From the NCBI GenBank assembly GCA_964590255.1, contig CAZPYA010000013.1:1-64000 (forward strand): a DNA stretch of 64,000 nt, written 5' to 3'. The notes beneath the pieces were generated by a model. That model did not search any database and was not told the origin of the DNA. It worked only from the letters and a program-made list of their open reading frames with translations. This DNA is from JAKIYB01 sp964590255. Lineage in GTDB: Bacteria > Armatimonadota > Hebobacteria > CAIYQO01. How positions within the stretch are numbered: position 1 is the first letter of the stretch; the number at the start of each line of letters is the position of its first letter. This document shows, piece after piece, positions 1 through 7,324 of this stretch. The translations under genes were made by a program, and so were the position numbers.

Positions 1-20
1 GACAGGCTGTACCGTGTTCG

Positions 21-45
21 GGAAATTCGTTACAGTCCCCATTTC
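21..45 (+). repeat. REP-like class B repeat, single copy
   Basis: This is one copy of a dispersed repeat with core AAATTCGTTACAGTCCCC followed by ATTTCC. Near-identical copies are seen at 2319-2344 and, inverted, at 36527-36552. A related variant with GTTGCTGTACCCATTTCCC lies at 29781-29807 and 36589-36615. It sits just beyond the 3' end of the gene at 83-1150, an intergenic position shared by all copies. Confidence 0.7.
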
Positions 46-82
46 CTGCGGTTCGTGCGGCTGGGACAGCCGCGCTCCCAGG

Positions 83-1150
83 CTAGAGGCCGCGCGACGC
101 GAATTCCGCCGCGTTGTCGATGAGCCAGCTTGTGAAGTCGGCGGTGAAGTCCAGCGTCGTGCGCATGGGCTGGCCGCTCTCGTCGACGACGCCTTCGCCC
201 AGCATGTAGCCGTCGGCGTGCTGGTGGTCGAGGATGTATTGCATCTGTCGCATCGCCGCGTCGCGGTAGCGGGCATCGCCGGTGAGGCGGAAGAGCTTCG
301 CCGCGCCCCATGCGTTTTTGCCGGAGGTGGTGAAGCTGAAGGCGTGCGGGTGGCAGGCGGCGAGGAAGTCGAAGATGCGCACGGCGGCATCCAGGTATTT
401 CGTCTCGCCGCACAGCTCGTAGACGCCGATCAATTCGTTCATCGGCCAGCCCCAAATCCAGTAGGCCTGCTTGGGATCGGTCGCGGAGACGCGCACGTAA
501 TGGTGGTTCTTCTCCTCGACGCCGGAGAGATCGGTGACCAGCGTGCCGTCGCCGGTGCAGCGTGACCAGAGGATGCCCGCGTCCGGCTGGTTGTCCAGCA
601 TGTGGAGGAGCAGGTCGCAGCTTCGCTTCGCCAGCGAATACTCGCCGCCGAAGATGCAGCAATACGCGCCCACGGCGATGGAGTTGGAGTCCATGAATCC
701 GGTGGAGGAGTTCACCTGCGAGTAGTAACCGCCGAATTGCGGCTCACGCTGGGTGTTGATGAAGCGTAGCATCTCCTGCGCCAGCCCGAACCAGTACAGC
801 GCCGCCGCGCCGCGCATCAGCCAGGCGTTCTGGTAGAGCTGGCAGAAGACCGGACCGTAGCTGCCGGAGCTGCGCACGGTGGGCGTGTTGAAATAATCAC
901 CCTCGGGCGAGCGGAAACGCTTGACGACATAAGACAGGCAGCGCGCGGCCGCAGCCGATTGCCCTGTGGCGCGCAGCGTATAGATGCTCTTATAATAACA
1001 GCCGATATCGTCGGTGTCCGGGTAGATGCCGTCGGCGGTGGGCTGTTCCTTGCCACGGTAATTGCCCATGTCGGTCAACTGTGACGCCAGCCAGGCGGTG
1101 GCGCGCTTAGCGGCCTGCTCAAGCTGGCTGCTGGTGATGAGGGTCGTCAT
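83..1150 (-). CDS. Alpha/alpha-toroid (six-hairpin glycosidase-like) protein
   Basis: The protein of about 355 residues is predicted cytoplasmic, with no signal peptide. It is built of repeated helical hairpins with Trp/Tyr/Gly-rich loops, for example WIWGWPMNELIGVY and GYMLGEGVVDESGQ, as in six-hairpin glycosidases or epimerase-like (alpha/alpha)6 barrels. I cannot assign a substrate or a catalytic pair. The start at 1150 is chosen because GAGAGG lies just upstream and the extra N-terminal codons of the longer frame look non-coding. The aldose 1-epimerase gene lies 88 bp upstream on the same strand, so the two may be co-transcribed and act on the same sugar. It could also be an unsaturated glucuronyl hydrolase-like enzyme, but the conserved Asp of that family was not confirmed. 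Confidence 0.7.
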   Translation of the reverse strand: MTTLITSSQLEQAAKRATAWLASQLTDMGNYRGKEQPTADGIYPDTDDIGCYYKSIYTLRATGQSAAAARCLSYVVKRFRSPEGDYFNTPTVRSSGSYGPVFCQLYQNAWLMRGAAALYWFGLAQEMLRFINTQREPQFGGYYSQVNSSTGFMDSNSIAVGAYCCIFGGEYSLAKRSCDLLLHMLDNQPDAGILWSRCTGDGTLVTDLSGVEEKNHHYVRVSATDPKQAYWIWGWPMNELIGVYELCGETKYLDAAVRIFDFLAACHPHAFSFTTSGKNAWGAAKLFRLTGDARYRDAAMRQMQYILDHQHADGYMLGEGVVDESGQPMRTTLDFTADFTSWLIDNAAEFASRGL

Positions 1151-1238
1151 GTAGGGTTTCCTCTCATTCACGGAACTACAGGTTCCGTTCCGGATTATTC
1201 GATCAGCACACGCGCGGCGGAGGGCGCGGACTACGAGC

Positions 1239-2174
1239 TTATAGCTCGGAAATGGTATAGCGGATCCATCCATCGACGCGTTGGCCTGGGGCTGCAATGA
1301 GCATGTTCGCGACGTCGCTGAAACCGGCGCTGACCAGGTTGGGCGCGTTCGGGCAGGTGGTCAGGTTTTCGACACAGACGAAAGGTTGGCCTTCCGGGGC
1401 GTAGACGATCAGGTGTGGGAAATTGTCGCTGGCTTCAAAGGTGATCGCCTTCCCGATGGCGCGCAGTGCCAGTTTTGCCGACGTGTCTGGACGTCGCGGC
1501 CAGAAGGCGTTATCGATGTAGAATCCGTCCAGGCTCTTCTCGGCGCGCAGATCGAGCGGCGTGCCGGCGACGGGCGTGGTGCCGCCTGTCGGCACCAGGT
1601 TTTCCAGGTCGAGAATCGCGTCGCATGGCACACGCACGGTGACATCCTGCCGTTCACCGTAGAGCTTCCAATACGGATGGATGCCGTAGCCGAAGGGGAT
1701 ATTTACTTGATCGCGGTTCTCCAGTGCGAAACGCACGGTGAGTGACGCTTCCGCCAACTCGTGCGTCACGCTGAAACGGCAGTTGTAGGGAAAGCCTTCA
1801 TACACCGGCTGGTTGGGCGTGATGTCGATCCAACTGGTGATGTAGTTGCCGTCATTGCGATATTGCATCGCTTCGTCGCGCACCAGGCCATGGATAAACA
1901 CATCCTCGCCATGCTTGCGTTGTATGACGCGCCGCCCCTCGAATTCGTATGAGCAGTTGTCCAGTCGGCAGGGGGTGGGGAACATGGTGAAAGCGCCGGT
2001 GAAGGAGTCGCCTGACAGGAAACCGGCTTCATCCCAGTGAATCAGCTCGGTGCCGTCCACGGTCAGCGAGATCAGATTCGCGCCCACGCCCGGCGTTACG
2101 GTCGCCTGTAAATGAAACGCGCCGCAGTGGGCAATTGTCCGCGGGGCGAGGCGGTCGGTGGTCAGTGGATTCAT
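1239..2174 (-). CDS. Aldose 1-epimerase (mutarotase) family protein
   Basis: A galactose-mutarotase-fold protein of about 311 residues, expected to interconvert alpha and beta anomers of an aldose or act on a related sugar in the cytoplasm. The motif IPFGYGIHPYWKL holds the conserved His of the family, and VCVENLTTCPNAPN carries the Glu expected to act as base near the C-terminus. The start at 2174 is preceded by AGGAGA with good spacing; the upstream ATG would add a non-conserved tail. It lies upstream of the toroid-fold gene on the same strand, suggesting a two-gene sugar operon. The exact sugar cannot be read from the sequence. Confidence 0.85.
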   Translation of the reverse strand: MNPLTTDRLAPRTIAHCGAFHLQATVTPGVGANLISLTVDGTELIHWDEAGFLSGDSFTGAFTMFPTPCRLDNCSYEFEGRRVIQRKHGEDVFIHGLVRDEAMQYRNDGNYITSWIDITPNQPVYEGFPYNCRFSVTHELAEASLTVRFALENRDQVNIPFGYGIHPYWKLYGERQDVTVRVPCDAILDLENLVPTGGTTPVAGTPLDLRAEKSLDGFYIDNAFWPRRPDTSAKLALRAIGKAITFEASDNFPHLIVYAPEGQPFVCVENLTTCPNAPNLVSAGFSDVANMLIAAPGQRVDGWIRYTISEL

Positions 2175-2258
2175 GGGCGTTCTCCTGGATGGGAAGCAAT
2201 CTGACGTGCAGCAATATACCACAGAATACCGTGTTTGGGGATAGGCACTTGAGTCGAC

Positions 2259-2344
2259 GGAAATGGGTATAACAACGAATCTTCTGCATTTTTAAAGCGC
2301 AATATGGGTGCATAGACAGAAAATTTGTTACAGTCCCCATTTCC
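2259..2344. repeat. Inverted pair of class B REP-like repeats
   Basis: Two class B units face each other: 2259-2280 on the minus strand (GGAAATGGGTATAAC) and 2319-2344 on the plus strand (core AATTTGTTACAGTCCCC). They are separated by about 38 nt. They lie in the 245-bp gap between the divergent epimerase and UROD-like genes, so the paired unit could form a cruciform or hairpin upstream of both promoters. Confidence 0.65.
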
Positions 2345-2419
2345 TGACCCTTCACCAGCAAGGAGACTCTTACTTCAAGCAGAATATACGGCTGAGACCG
2401 ACAACTGAAAGGATATCCC

Positions 2420-3658
2420 ATGCCGACGACTACCCGCGATCGCGAGATCGTGCGCATCCTAGCCGCCGAAGTGGCGGAGATTGCCGCGCTGCCCGCGCAG
2501 GAGGGGACGCGCGCCCTGTGGCGCAAGCTGAACAGCCTGCGGCCGGTGCGTCCGATGGTCACCATCGATCAGGTGTGCTGGAACGAGATGAACGTCGACG
2601 ACGAGTTGACGCTGCAGTGTGAGGACGCCGAGTGCCGTGGTTACGAGGATTTCCTCCGCCGCACGCTCTATCAGTGGCGTCACTTTCGCGTCGATATGGT
2701 CGTGGAGCCGTTTATCCGCGTGCCGAAGGCGCTTCACAGTACCGGCTTCGGTGTTCGCTCCGTCGAGCGCATCGCCGTCGGCGACCCGACGAACAGCGTG
2801 GTCGGCCATGCCTACGTGAACCAGTTCGAGACCGATGCCGACCTCGATAAGATTCAGACGCCGGTGATGACACACGATGCCACCGAAACTGCTCGCCGGC
2901 TAGAGGTGGCGCACGACCTTTTCGACGGCACGCTGGCGATCTTCGAGCAAGGTTACGATCCGTACCTTTCCGTGTGGGATCCCATTAGTTCATGGATGAG
3001 CGTGGAAGCGGCTTGTTTCGCGCTCATTGACCGTCCCGAATATATGCTAGAGATGGCACGGCGCATGGTCGATGGCTACATGCAGCAGCTCGACCAGGCA
3101 GAGGCCGACGGCCTGCTTTGCCATTCGCAGTCACTCATCCACTGCACCGGCGCGTATACTGACGAGTTGCCGGCGCCGGGCTTCGACCCGTCCAAGTCGC
3201 GCACGAAAGATATCTGGATGTTCGGGCTGGCGCAGATGTTCTCCACTGTCTCGCCGGCGATGTTCGAGGAGTTCGAGGTTGCAGTCAACATGCCGCTCTT
3301 CGAACGCTTCGGCCATGTGTATTACGGTTGCTGCGATCCGCTGGACAAGAAGATAGCGGAAGTGCGAAAGATCCCGAACCTGCGCAAAATCTCGATGAGC
3401 CCGTGGGTGAATGAAGAGCTTGGCGCGTCGGAAATTGGCCGCGACTACGTCTACTCGCGCAAGCCGAATCCCGCCTTCCTCGCCTGGGATACCTTCAACG
3501 AAGTCGCTGCTCGCGAGCACCTGCAGACGACCGTCGACATCTGTGCCCGCTTCGGTTGCCCGTGCGAGCTGATCTTCAAAGATATCAGCACCGTGCGCTA
3601 CCAGCCACAGCGCCTGTGGAAATGGGCGGAGATCGCCATGGAGGTGGCAGGCGCCTAA
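2420..3658 (+). CDS. Uroporphyrinogen decarboxylase (URO-D) superfamily protein
   Basis: A 412-residue protein of the UROD/MtaA/CmuA superfamily. Members are TIM barrels that decarboxylate uroporphyrinogen or transfer methyl groups to corrinoid proteins or coenzyme M. The C-terminal half contains HVYYGCCDPLDKK and SPWVNEELGA, typical of the methyltransferase-like branch rather than heme-pathway HemE, which is also shorter (about 350 residues). No heme genes and no corrinoid protein are adjacent, so a role in heme synthesis is unlikely and the substrate is unknown. The start has AAAGGAT upstream. It is divergent from the epimerase gene, with sugar-acting genes on both sides. Confidence 0.75.
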   Translation: MPTTTRDREIVRILAAEVAEIAALPAQEGTRALWRKLNSLRPVRPMVTIDQVCWNEMNVDDELTLQCEDAECRGYEDFLRRTLYQWRHFRVDMVVEPFIRVPKALHSTGFGVRSVERIAVGDPTNSVVGHAYVNQFETDADLDKIQTPVMTHDATETARRLEVAHDLFDGTLAIFEQGYDPYLSVWDPISSWMSVEAACFALIDRPEYMLEMARRMVDGYMQQLDQAEADGLLCHSQSLIHCTGAYTDELPAPGFDPSKSRTKDIWMFGLAQMFSTVSPAMFEEFEVAVNMPLFERFGHVYYGCCDPLDKKIAEVRKIPNLRKISMSPWVNEELGASEIGRDYVYSRKPNPAFLAWDTFNEVAAREHLQTTVDICARFGCPCELIFKDISTVRYQPQRLWKWAEIAMEVAGA

Positions 3659-3662
3659 GAAA

Positions 3663-3816
3663 CTGTATTGGAAGTGTTCGCAGCCGTTTCACGGGTCTGG
3701 ATCGCGCCTGACCGCGTTGGATTCGCTGGCATGTATGTCCCCATACACTCGCGCGAATCCGCCTTGCCAGCCACGATCCATCCTCCACGATCCGACTACG
3801 ATCACGTCCAATACAG
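3663..3816. repeat. Long foldback palindrome (75-nt arms, 4-nt loop)
   Basis: Arms 3663-3737 and 3742-3816 are imperfect inverted repeats of equal length around the loop TCCC. The ends CTGTATTGGA / TCCAATACAG pair perfectly, as do the internal blocks TGGATCG / CGATCCA and GGATTCGC / GCGAATCC and the tip GTATG / CATAC. About two thirds of positions pair. It fills the gap between two convergent genes, whose stops are at 3658 and 3820. It may act as a bidirectional terminator or be a miniature mobile element remnant. Confidence 0.8.
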
Positions 3817-3819
3817 ATT

Positions 3820-4641
3820 CTAAGGGCGTTGTCGATTGATCTCGTAGAGCATAATCGATGCCGCGCAGGCCATGTTCAGTGATGACGCGGAGCCGTGCAT
3901 GGGAATGCGCGTCATAGTGTCGCATAGCGCCTGTGCGGCTTTGCTCAAGCCCCACGTCTCGTTGCCGATGAGCAGCAGGGTGGGGGCGGTGAAATCGTGT
4001 TCATTCAAGTCGACGGCGCCATGCTCGTCGGTGCCGATGACTTGCAATGTGCCGAGTTGCTCACGCACCGTTGCGATCCACGGTTCCAGAGCGCTCACCG
4101 ACGGCACCCGCACCGCCGGCACGGCGAAGAAGGAGCCGGTGGTGGCGGCAATCACCTCGGGGCTGTAGAGGTCGACGGCGTGGCCGGCGACGACCACACC
4201 GGCCGCGCCCAGCGCGTCGCAAGAGCGGATGAGCGAACCGAGATTGCCGGGACTGGCCGGCCGGTCGCAGGCCACGACGGTGAACGGCGCGCGCAGCGGA
4301 ATGCGGCTAAGGTCGTCCGGCGGGGTGGTGACCAATGCCAGCAGCTCGGAGGTATCTTCCTTCTGGCTCAGTTCTCGCAGCAGCGCTTGCGGCATGGCGT
4401 AATGGCGCTGGGCAGTGGAGGTAGCCAGGATGTCCTGTGCCCAGCCGGACAGTGGCGCGTCAGTGGCGTAGATATACGCGGCGATCGGCCAGCCATGCTG
4501 CCGCGCCAGGTTGATGGGCCGCACGCCTTCAACAAAGAATTCGCCGGCGCGGTGCCGCTTCTCGCGGTTGCGGCGCAGCGTTTCGATGTATTGGAACTGG
4601 TCGTTCCGGCTGGCGATGGTAATTAGTTGTTTGGGCGGCAT
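3820..4641 (-). CDS. TrmH/SpoU family RNA 2'-O-methyltransferase
   Basis: A 273-residue SPOUT (trefoil-knot) methyltransferase that uses S-adenosylmethionine to methylate a ribose 2'-hydroxyl in rRNA or tRNA. The three SpoU motifs are present: DRPASPGNLGSLIRSCDALG (motif 1, with catalytic Arg), LLIGNETWGLS (motif 2) and IPMHGSASSLNMACAASIM (motif 3, knot and SAM site). The N-terminal region (REKRHRAGEFFVEGVRPI) resembles the substrate-binding domain of RlmB/TsnR-type proteins. Length is typical. The target nucleotide cannot be deduced. The upstream neighbour (4828) is divergent and unrelated. Confidence 0.88.
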   Translation of the reverse strand: MPPKQLITIASRNDQFQYIETLRRNREKRHRAGEFFVEGVRPINLARQHGWPIAAYIYATDAPLSGWAQDILATSTAQRHYAMPQALLRELSQKEDTSELLALVTTPPDDLSRIPLRAPFTVVACDRPASPGNLGSLIRSCDALGAAGVVVAGHAVDLYSPEVIAATTGSFFAVPAVRVPSVSALEPWIATVREQLGTLQVIGTDEHGAVDLNEHDFTAPTLLLIGNETWGLSKAAQALCDTMTRIPMHGSASSLNMACAASIMLYEINRQRP

Positions 4642-4827
4642 ATTGAATCTTTTCGCAGCTATGGGGCCATATTCCTGCCGATCCTATAGTCTCTGTTGCG
4701 TGCGAAAGCTGGGCGGAAGGGACAGACTACGCAAGGCGGCGCTAACCTGATGTCGTGGCGCATCTGCATAAAACCGTCGATTGCTGATTCGGCCATGCGC
4801 AGTCAGTCCCGGTGGTAAGGGGTTTTT

Positions 4828-6948
4828 ATGACACTCACCGAACTCTGTATAATATATTCTGCGCGCATCCAGCGCCTCTTCGCCGCGCTGGATCTGGATC
4901 GACCCGCACTTGCGTCTGTGAAGGCCGCCGTCGCCGACAGCCGCTGGGCGGACGCCTGCGACGCGCTGCTCGCGTATTACCGCGCGTGCGATTCCGGCGC
5001 CTGGCTGCGGCACGATGTGCCGCAGCCGAGTGAGGCCATCGTTCCCAAGGTCGACCGCATGGCCGATGGCTATTTCCCCATACTGGGCGGCGAGGTGGCG
5101 ATTCCGCGCCTGCCGTCCGGCCATCTCGATTGGGGCCATGTGCCGCCATGCGCCGGCGGCGAAGAGTGGGTCTACGGCATCAACCGCCATGACTACATGA
5201 CCGAGCTGGTGGCGGCTTTTGTCGCCACCGGCAACCGCCGTTATGCGCGAGCGTTGAACGAACAGCTCGGCGACTGGGCGCGCAGCATTACCGAGCCGGA
5301 GGTGGTGAACGTCCAGGGGCCGTGCCCCTGGGGCACCATCCTGGAGGTCGGCCACCGCTGCAAGGTGTGGCCGGGCGTCTTTTATGGCCTGCAGGGGGAG
5401 GACGAGTTCACCCCGGCGACGCGCATCCTCTTGCTCTGCCAGGCGCTCGAGCATGCGGAATTTCTCGAACGACACTCGTCAGGCGGCAGCAACTGGATCA
5501 TCACCGAGATGGCGGGCCTGCTCTCCATCGCTTGCGGCTGGCCGGAATTCCGCAAAGCCGGCGATTGGCGCGAGATGGCGCTGCGCCTGTGCCAGACAGA
5601 ACTGGCTGAACAGGTCTACCCCGACGGCGTGCAAAAGGAGCTGAGCAGCAACTACCAGCTCGCGGTGCTCTGGCATATGGACTTCTTCGTCGCCACCATG
5701 CATGGCGCGGGCATCCCCATCCAGCCGGAATTCGCCGCGCTGCTCGAACGCATGTGGAACTACCTGGCTTACTCGCTGTGCCCTAACGGTTACACCCCGC
5801 ATAACGGCGACTCAGACCGTCCGGTCTCCGGCGACCCGACCCAGGCCATCGCCCCGCTGCAGGTGGTGCGGCCGCTACTGGCCGCGGCGGAAGTATACCG
5901 CCGGCCGGACTGGGTGTATATCGCCACCAATGGCGCGCGGGGAACGAAACCCGCCGGCCTGCCGTCCGTGCGGTATCCCTGGGGCGGCCAGCTCATCAGC
6001 CGCAGCGGCTGGGACGCCGACGCCCACTGGTCCTATTTCGATAATGGCCCATGGGGCATTCTCCACCAGCAGTTCGACGCGCTGCATTTCTCCGTCACCG
6101 CCCACGGGCGCGACTTACTGGTGGACAGCGGCCGCTATACCTACCAGAATTACTTCGGCGAGGCAGGCACCTGGCGCAGCTACTTCATTGGCACCGCGGC
6201 GCACAACACCCTGCTCATCGACGGGATGGGGCAGGTGAACGGCCCACTGATGGCGGATGTCCCGTTCGACGAGACGGCCATGTGCGTGACGCCCACCTAT
6301 GACTATGCCCAGGGCACCTACAATTCCGGCTACGGCGACGTCGCCACCGCCTTCGCCCGGCACAAGGCGGTGCTGTGGCGCCAACCGCTGCCCGAGGAAG
6401 GCGTCGATTATGGCGTATCTCACACCCGCGGCGTGCTTTATCTGCGCGGCATCGGCTGGCTGGTGGTTGATCGCGTCACCACCGACCGGCCCCGGCGCGT
6501 CACGCCGCTGTGGCACTTCCACCCTGATTGCACTGTCGTCCGCGAGGGTCCGTCCATTGTCACCGTCGATGACGGGGCAGGGAATTTACGCATCCAGCCC
6601 ATCTACTTCCAGGACTGGGATATCGATTTCGTCGCTGGCCGAGAAGGCCCGGATTTCCAGGGGTGGTACAGCACCGAGATGGACTTGAGAGTGCCCAACA
6701 CCTGTGCCATCTACAGCGCCGACTTCTCCGGCACGACGATGTTTGCCTGGCTCATCTACACGGCGAAAGGCCCGGTGCCCGAGGCGGCGACCTTCGATCT
6801 TCCAGCCACGGATGGCGCGGTGTGCACGATGATCGACATACCAGGCCATCCGCGCTTCGAGGTGGCGGTGCGGCTTGATCTCGATACGCCGCTCACACTG
6901 GTGAACGGGGAGGCGTTGAACGGGCATGTTGGCGTGCTGGTTTCATGA
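4828..6948 (+). CDS. Heparinase II/III-like polysaccharide lyase
   Basis: A 706-residue protein with the heparinase II/III architecture: an N-terminal (alpha/alpha) toroid (about residues 20-380) followed by a beta-sandwich domain. The sandwich begins around residue 410 with ALHFSVTAHGRDLLVDSGRY and continues to GTAAHNTLLIDG near residue 459, the His/Asn signature of the family. Such enzymes cleave uronic-acid-containing polysaccharides by beta-elimination. The ATG at 4828 is preceded by GGTAAGGGG. No signal peptide is visible, so the enzyme either acts on imported oligosaccharides or uses a non-classical route. The substrate class (heparin-like, alginate-like or other) cannot be decided by eye. 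Confidence 0.85.
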   Translation: MTLTELCIIYSARIQRLFAALDLDRPALASVKAAVADSRWADACDALLAYYRACDSGAWLRHDVPQPSEAIVPKVDRMADGYFPILGGEVAIPRLPSGHLDWGHVPPCAGGEEWVYGINRHDYMTELVAAFVATGNRRYARALNEQLGDWARSITEPEVVNVQGPCPWGTILEVGHRCKVWPGVFYGLQGEDEFTPATRILLLCQALEHAEFLERHSSGGSNWIITEMAGLLSIACGWPEFRKAGDWREMALRLCQTELAEQVYPDGVQKELSSNYQLAVLWHMDFFVATMHGAGIPIQPEFAALLERMWNYLAYSLCPNGYTPHNGDSDRPVSGDPTQAIAPLQVVRPLLAAAEVYRRPDWVYIATNGARGTKPAGLPSVRYPWGGQLISRSGWDADAHWSYFDNGPWGILHQQFDALHFSVTAHGRDLLVDSGRYTYQNYFGEAGTWRSYFIGTAAHNTLLIDGMGQVNGPLMADVPFDETAMCVTPTYDYAQGTYNSGYGDVATAFARHKAVLWRQPLPEEGVDYGVSHTRGVLYLRGIGWLVVDRVTTDRPRRVTPLWHFHPDCTVVREGPSIVTVDDGAGNLRIQPIYFQDWDIDFVAGREGPDFQGWYSTEMDLRVPNTCAIYSADFSGTTMFAWLIYTAKGPVPEAATFDLPATDGAVCTMIDIPGHPRFEVAVRLDLDTPLTLVNGEALNGHVGVLVS

Positions 6949-6967
6949 CTACCCCCCGTGACTACCC

Positions 6968-6985
6968 CCACATTTTTGTGGTTTT
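6968..6985 (+). terminator. Putative terminator after the heparinase-like gene
   Basis: A short stem CCACA / TGTGG with loop TTTT is followed directly by TTTT, 20 bp after the stop codon. The stem is short, but a flanking 10-bp inverted repeat could extend the structure. Confidence 0.45.
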
Positions 6986-7041
6986 GGCGAAAAAGGGGGT
7001 AGTCGGTTTCGGGTTCCAGGTTTCAGGTATCAAGCTGGGTT

Positions 7042-7088
7042 CCAGCCGTTGGAAACGGCTGGCTAGGTTCAGTCGTCCCTACCGGGAC
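7042..7088. repeat. Class A paired-hairpin element
   Basis: Two small hairpins in tandem: CCAGCCGTT / AACGGCTGG (9-bp stem, loop GGA) and GTCCC / GGGAC (loop TACC). The same two-hairpin architecture with different stem sequences recurs at 8969-9018, 14163-14219 and 40318-40367. Confidence 0.55.
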
Positions 7089-7122
7089 TGGCGGGGCGGG
7101 TATTCTGTTGACAGGGTGCGTT

Positions 7123-7188
7123 TCTAGCGATAGGGCGGTGGCGGCGTGCGTAATAGGACGCCACTCCGCCTCGCTGAATGGCATACTA
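7123..7188 (+). repeat. Class C dispersed repeat, copy 1
   Basis: A 66-bp stretch beginning AGCGATAGGGCG and containing CGCCACTCCGCCTCGCTG. It matches the reverse complement of 50808-50874 over its whole length with roughly three quarters of positions identical. Both copies are intergenic and neither shows a convincing open frame. Confidence 0.65.
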
Positions 7189-7324
7189 TGAACGGGTGCT
7201 GGTGGTGACCTGGGTTATAGACAAGGGCAGTATAGCAGATTTGGCGGTTTGTGTCAAGCGCATGTTTGCCATGGGCTACCTGGAGATATGGTAAGATAGC
7301 GACACACCATTCATCCAGGAGGTT

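Larger units (their letters stand above)
6949..7324. other. 376-bp intergenic region with hairpins and a class C repeat
   Basis: No gene is supported here. From left to right it holds a terminator-like hairpin (6968-6985) nested inside a 10-bp inverted repeat GACTACCCCC / GGGGGTAGTC (6960-6969 and 6995-7004). These are followed by a paired hairpin element (7042-7088), a class C repeat (7123-7188) and a short region leading to the gapN ribosome-binding site AGGAGG at 7317-7322. A possible -10 box TAAGAT lies at 7292-7297 without a convincing -35. Confidence 0.6.
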
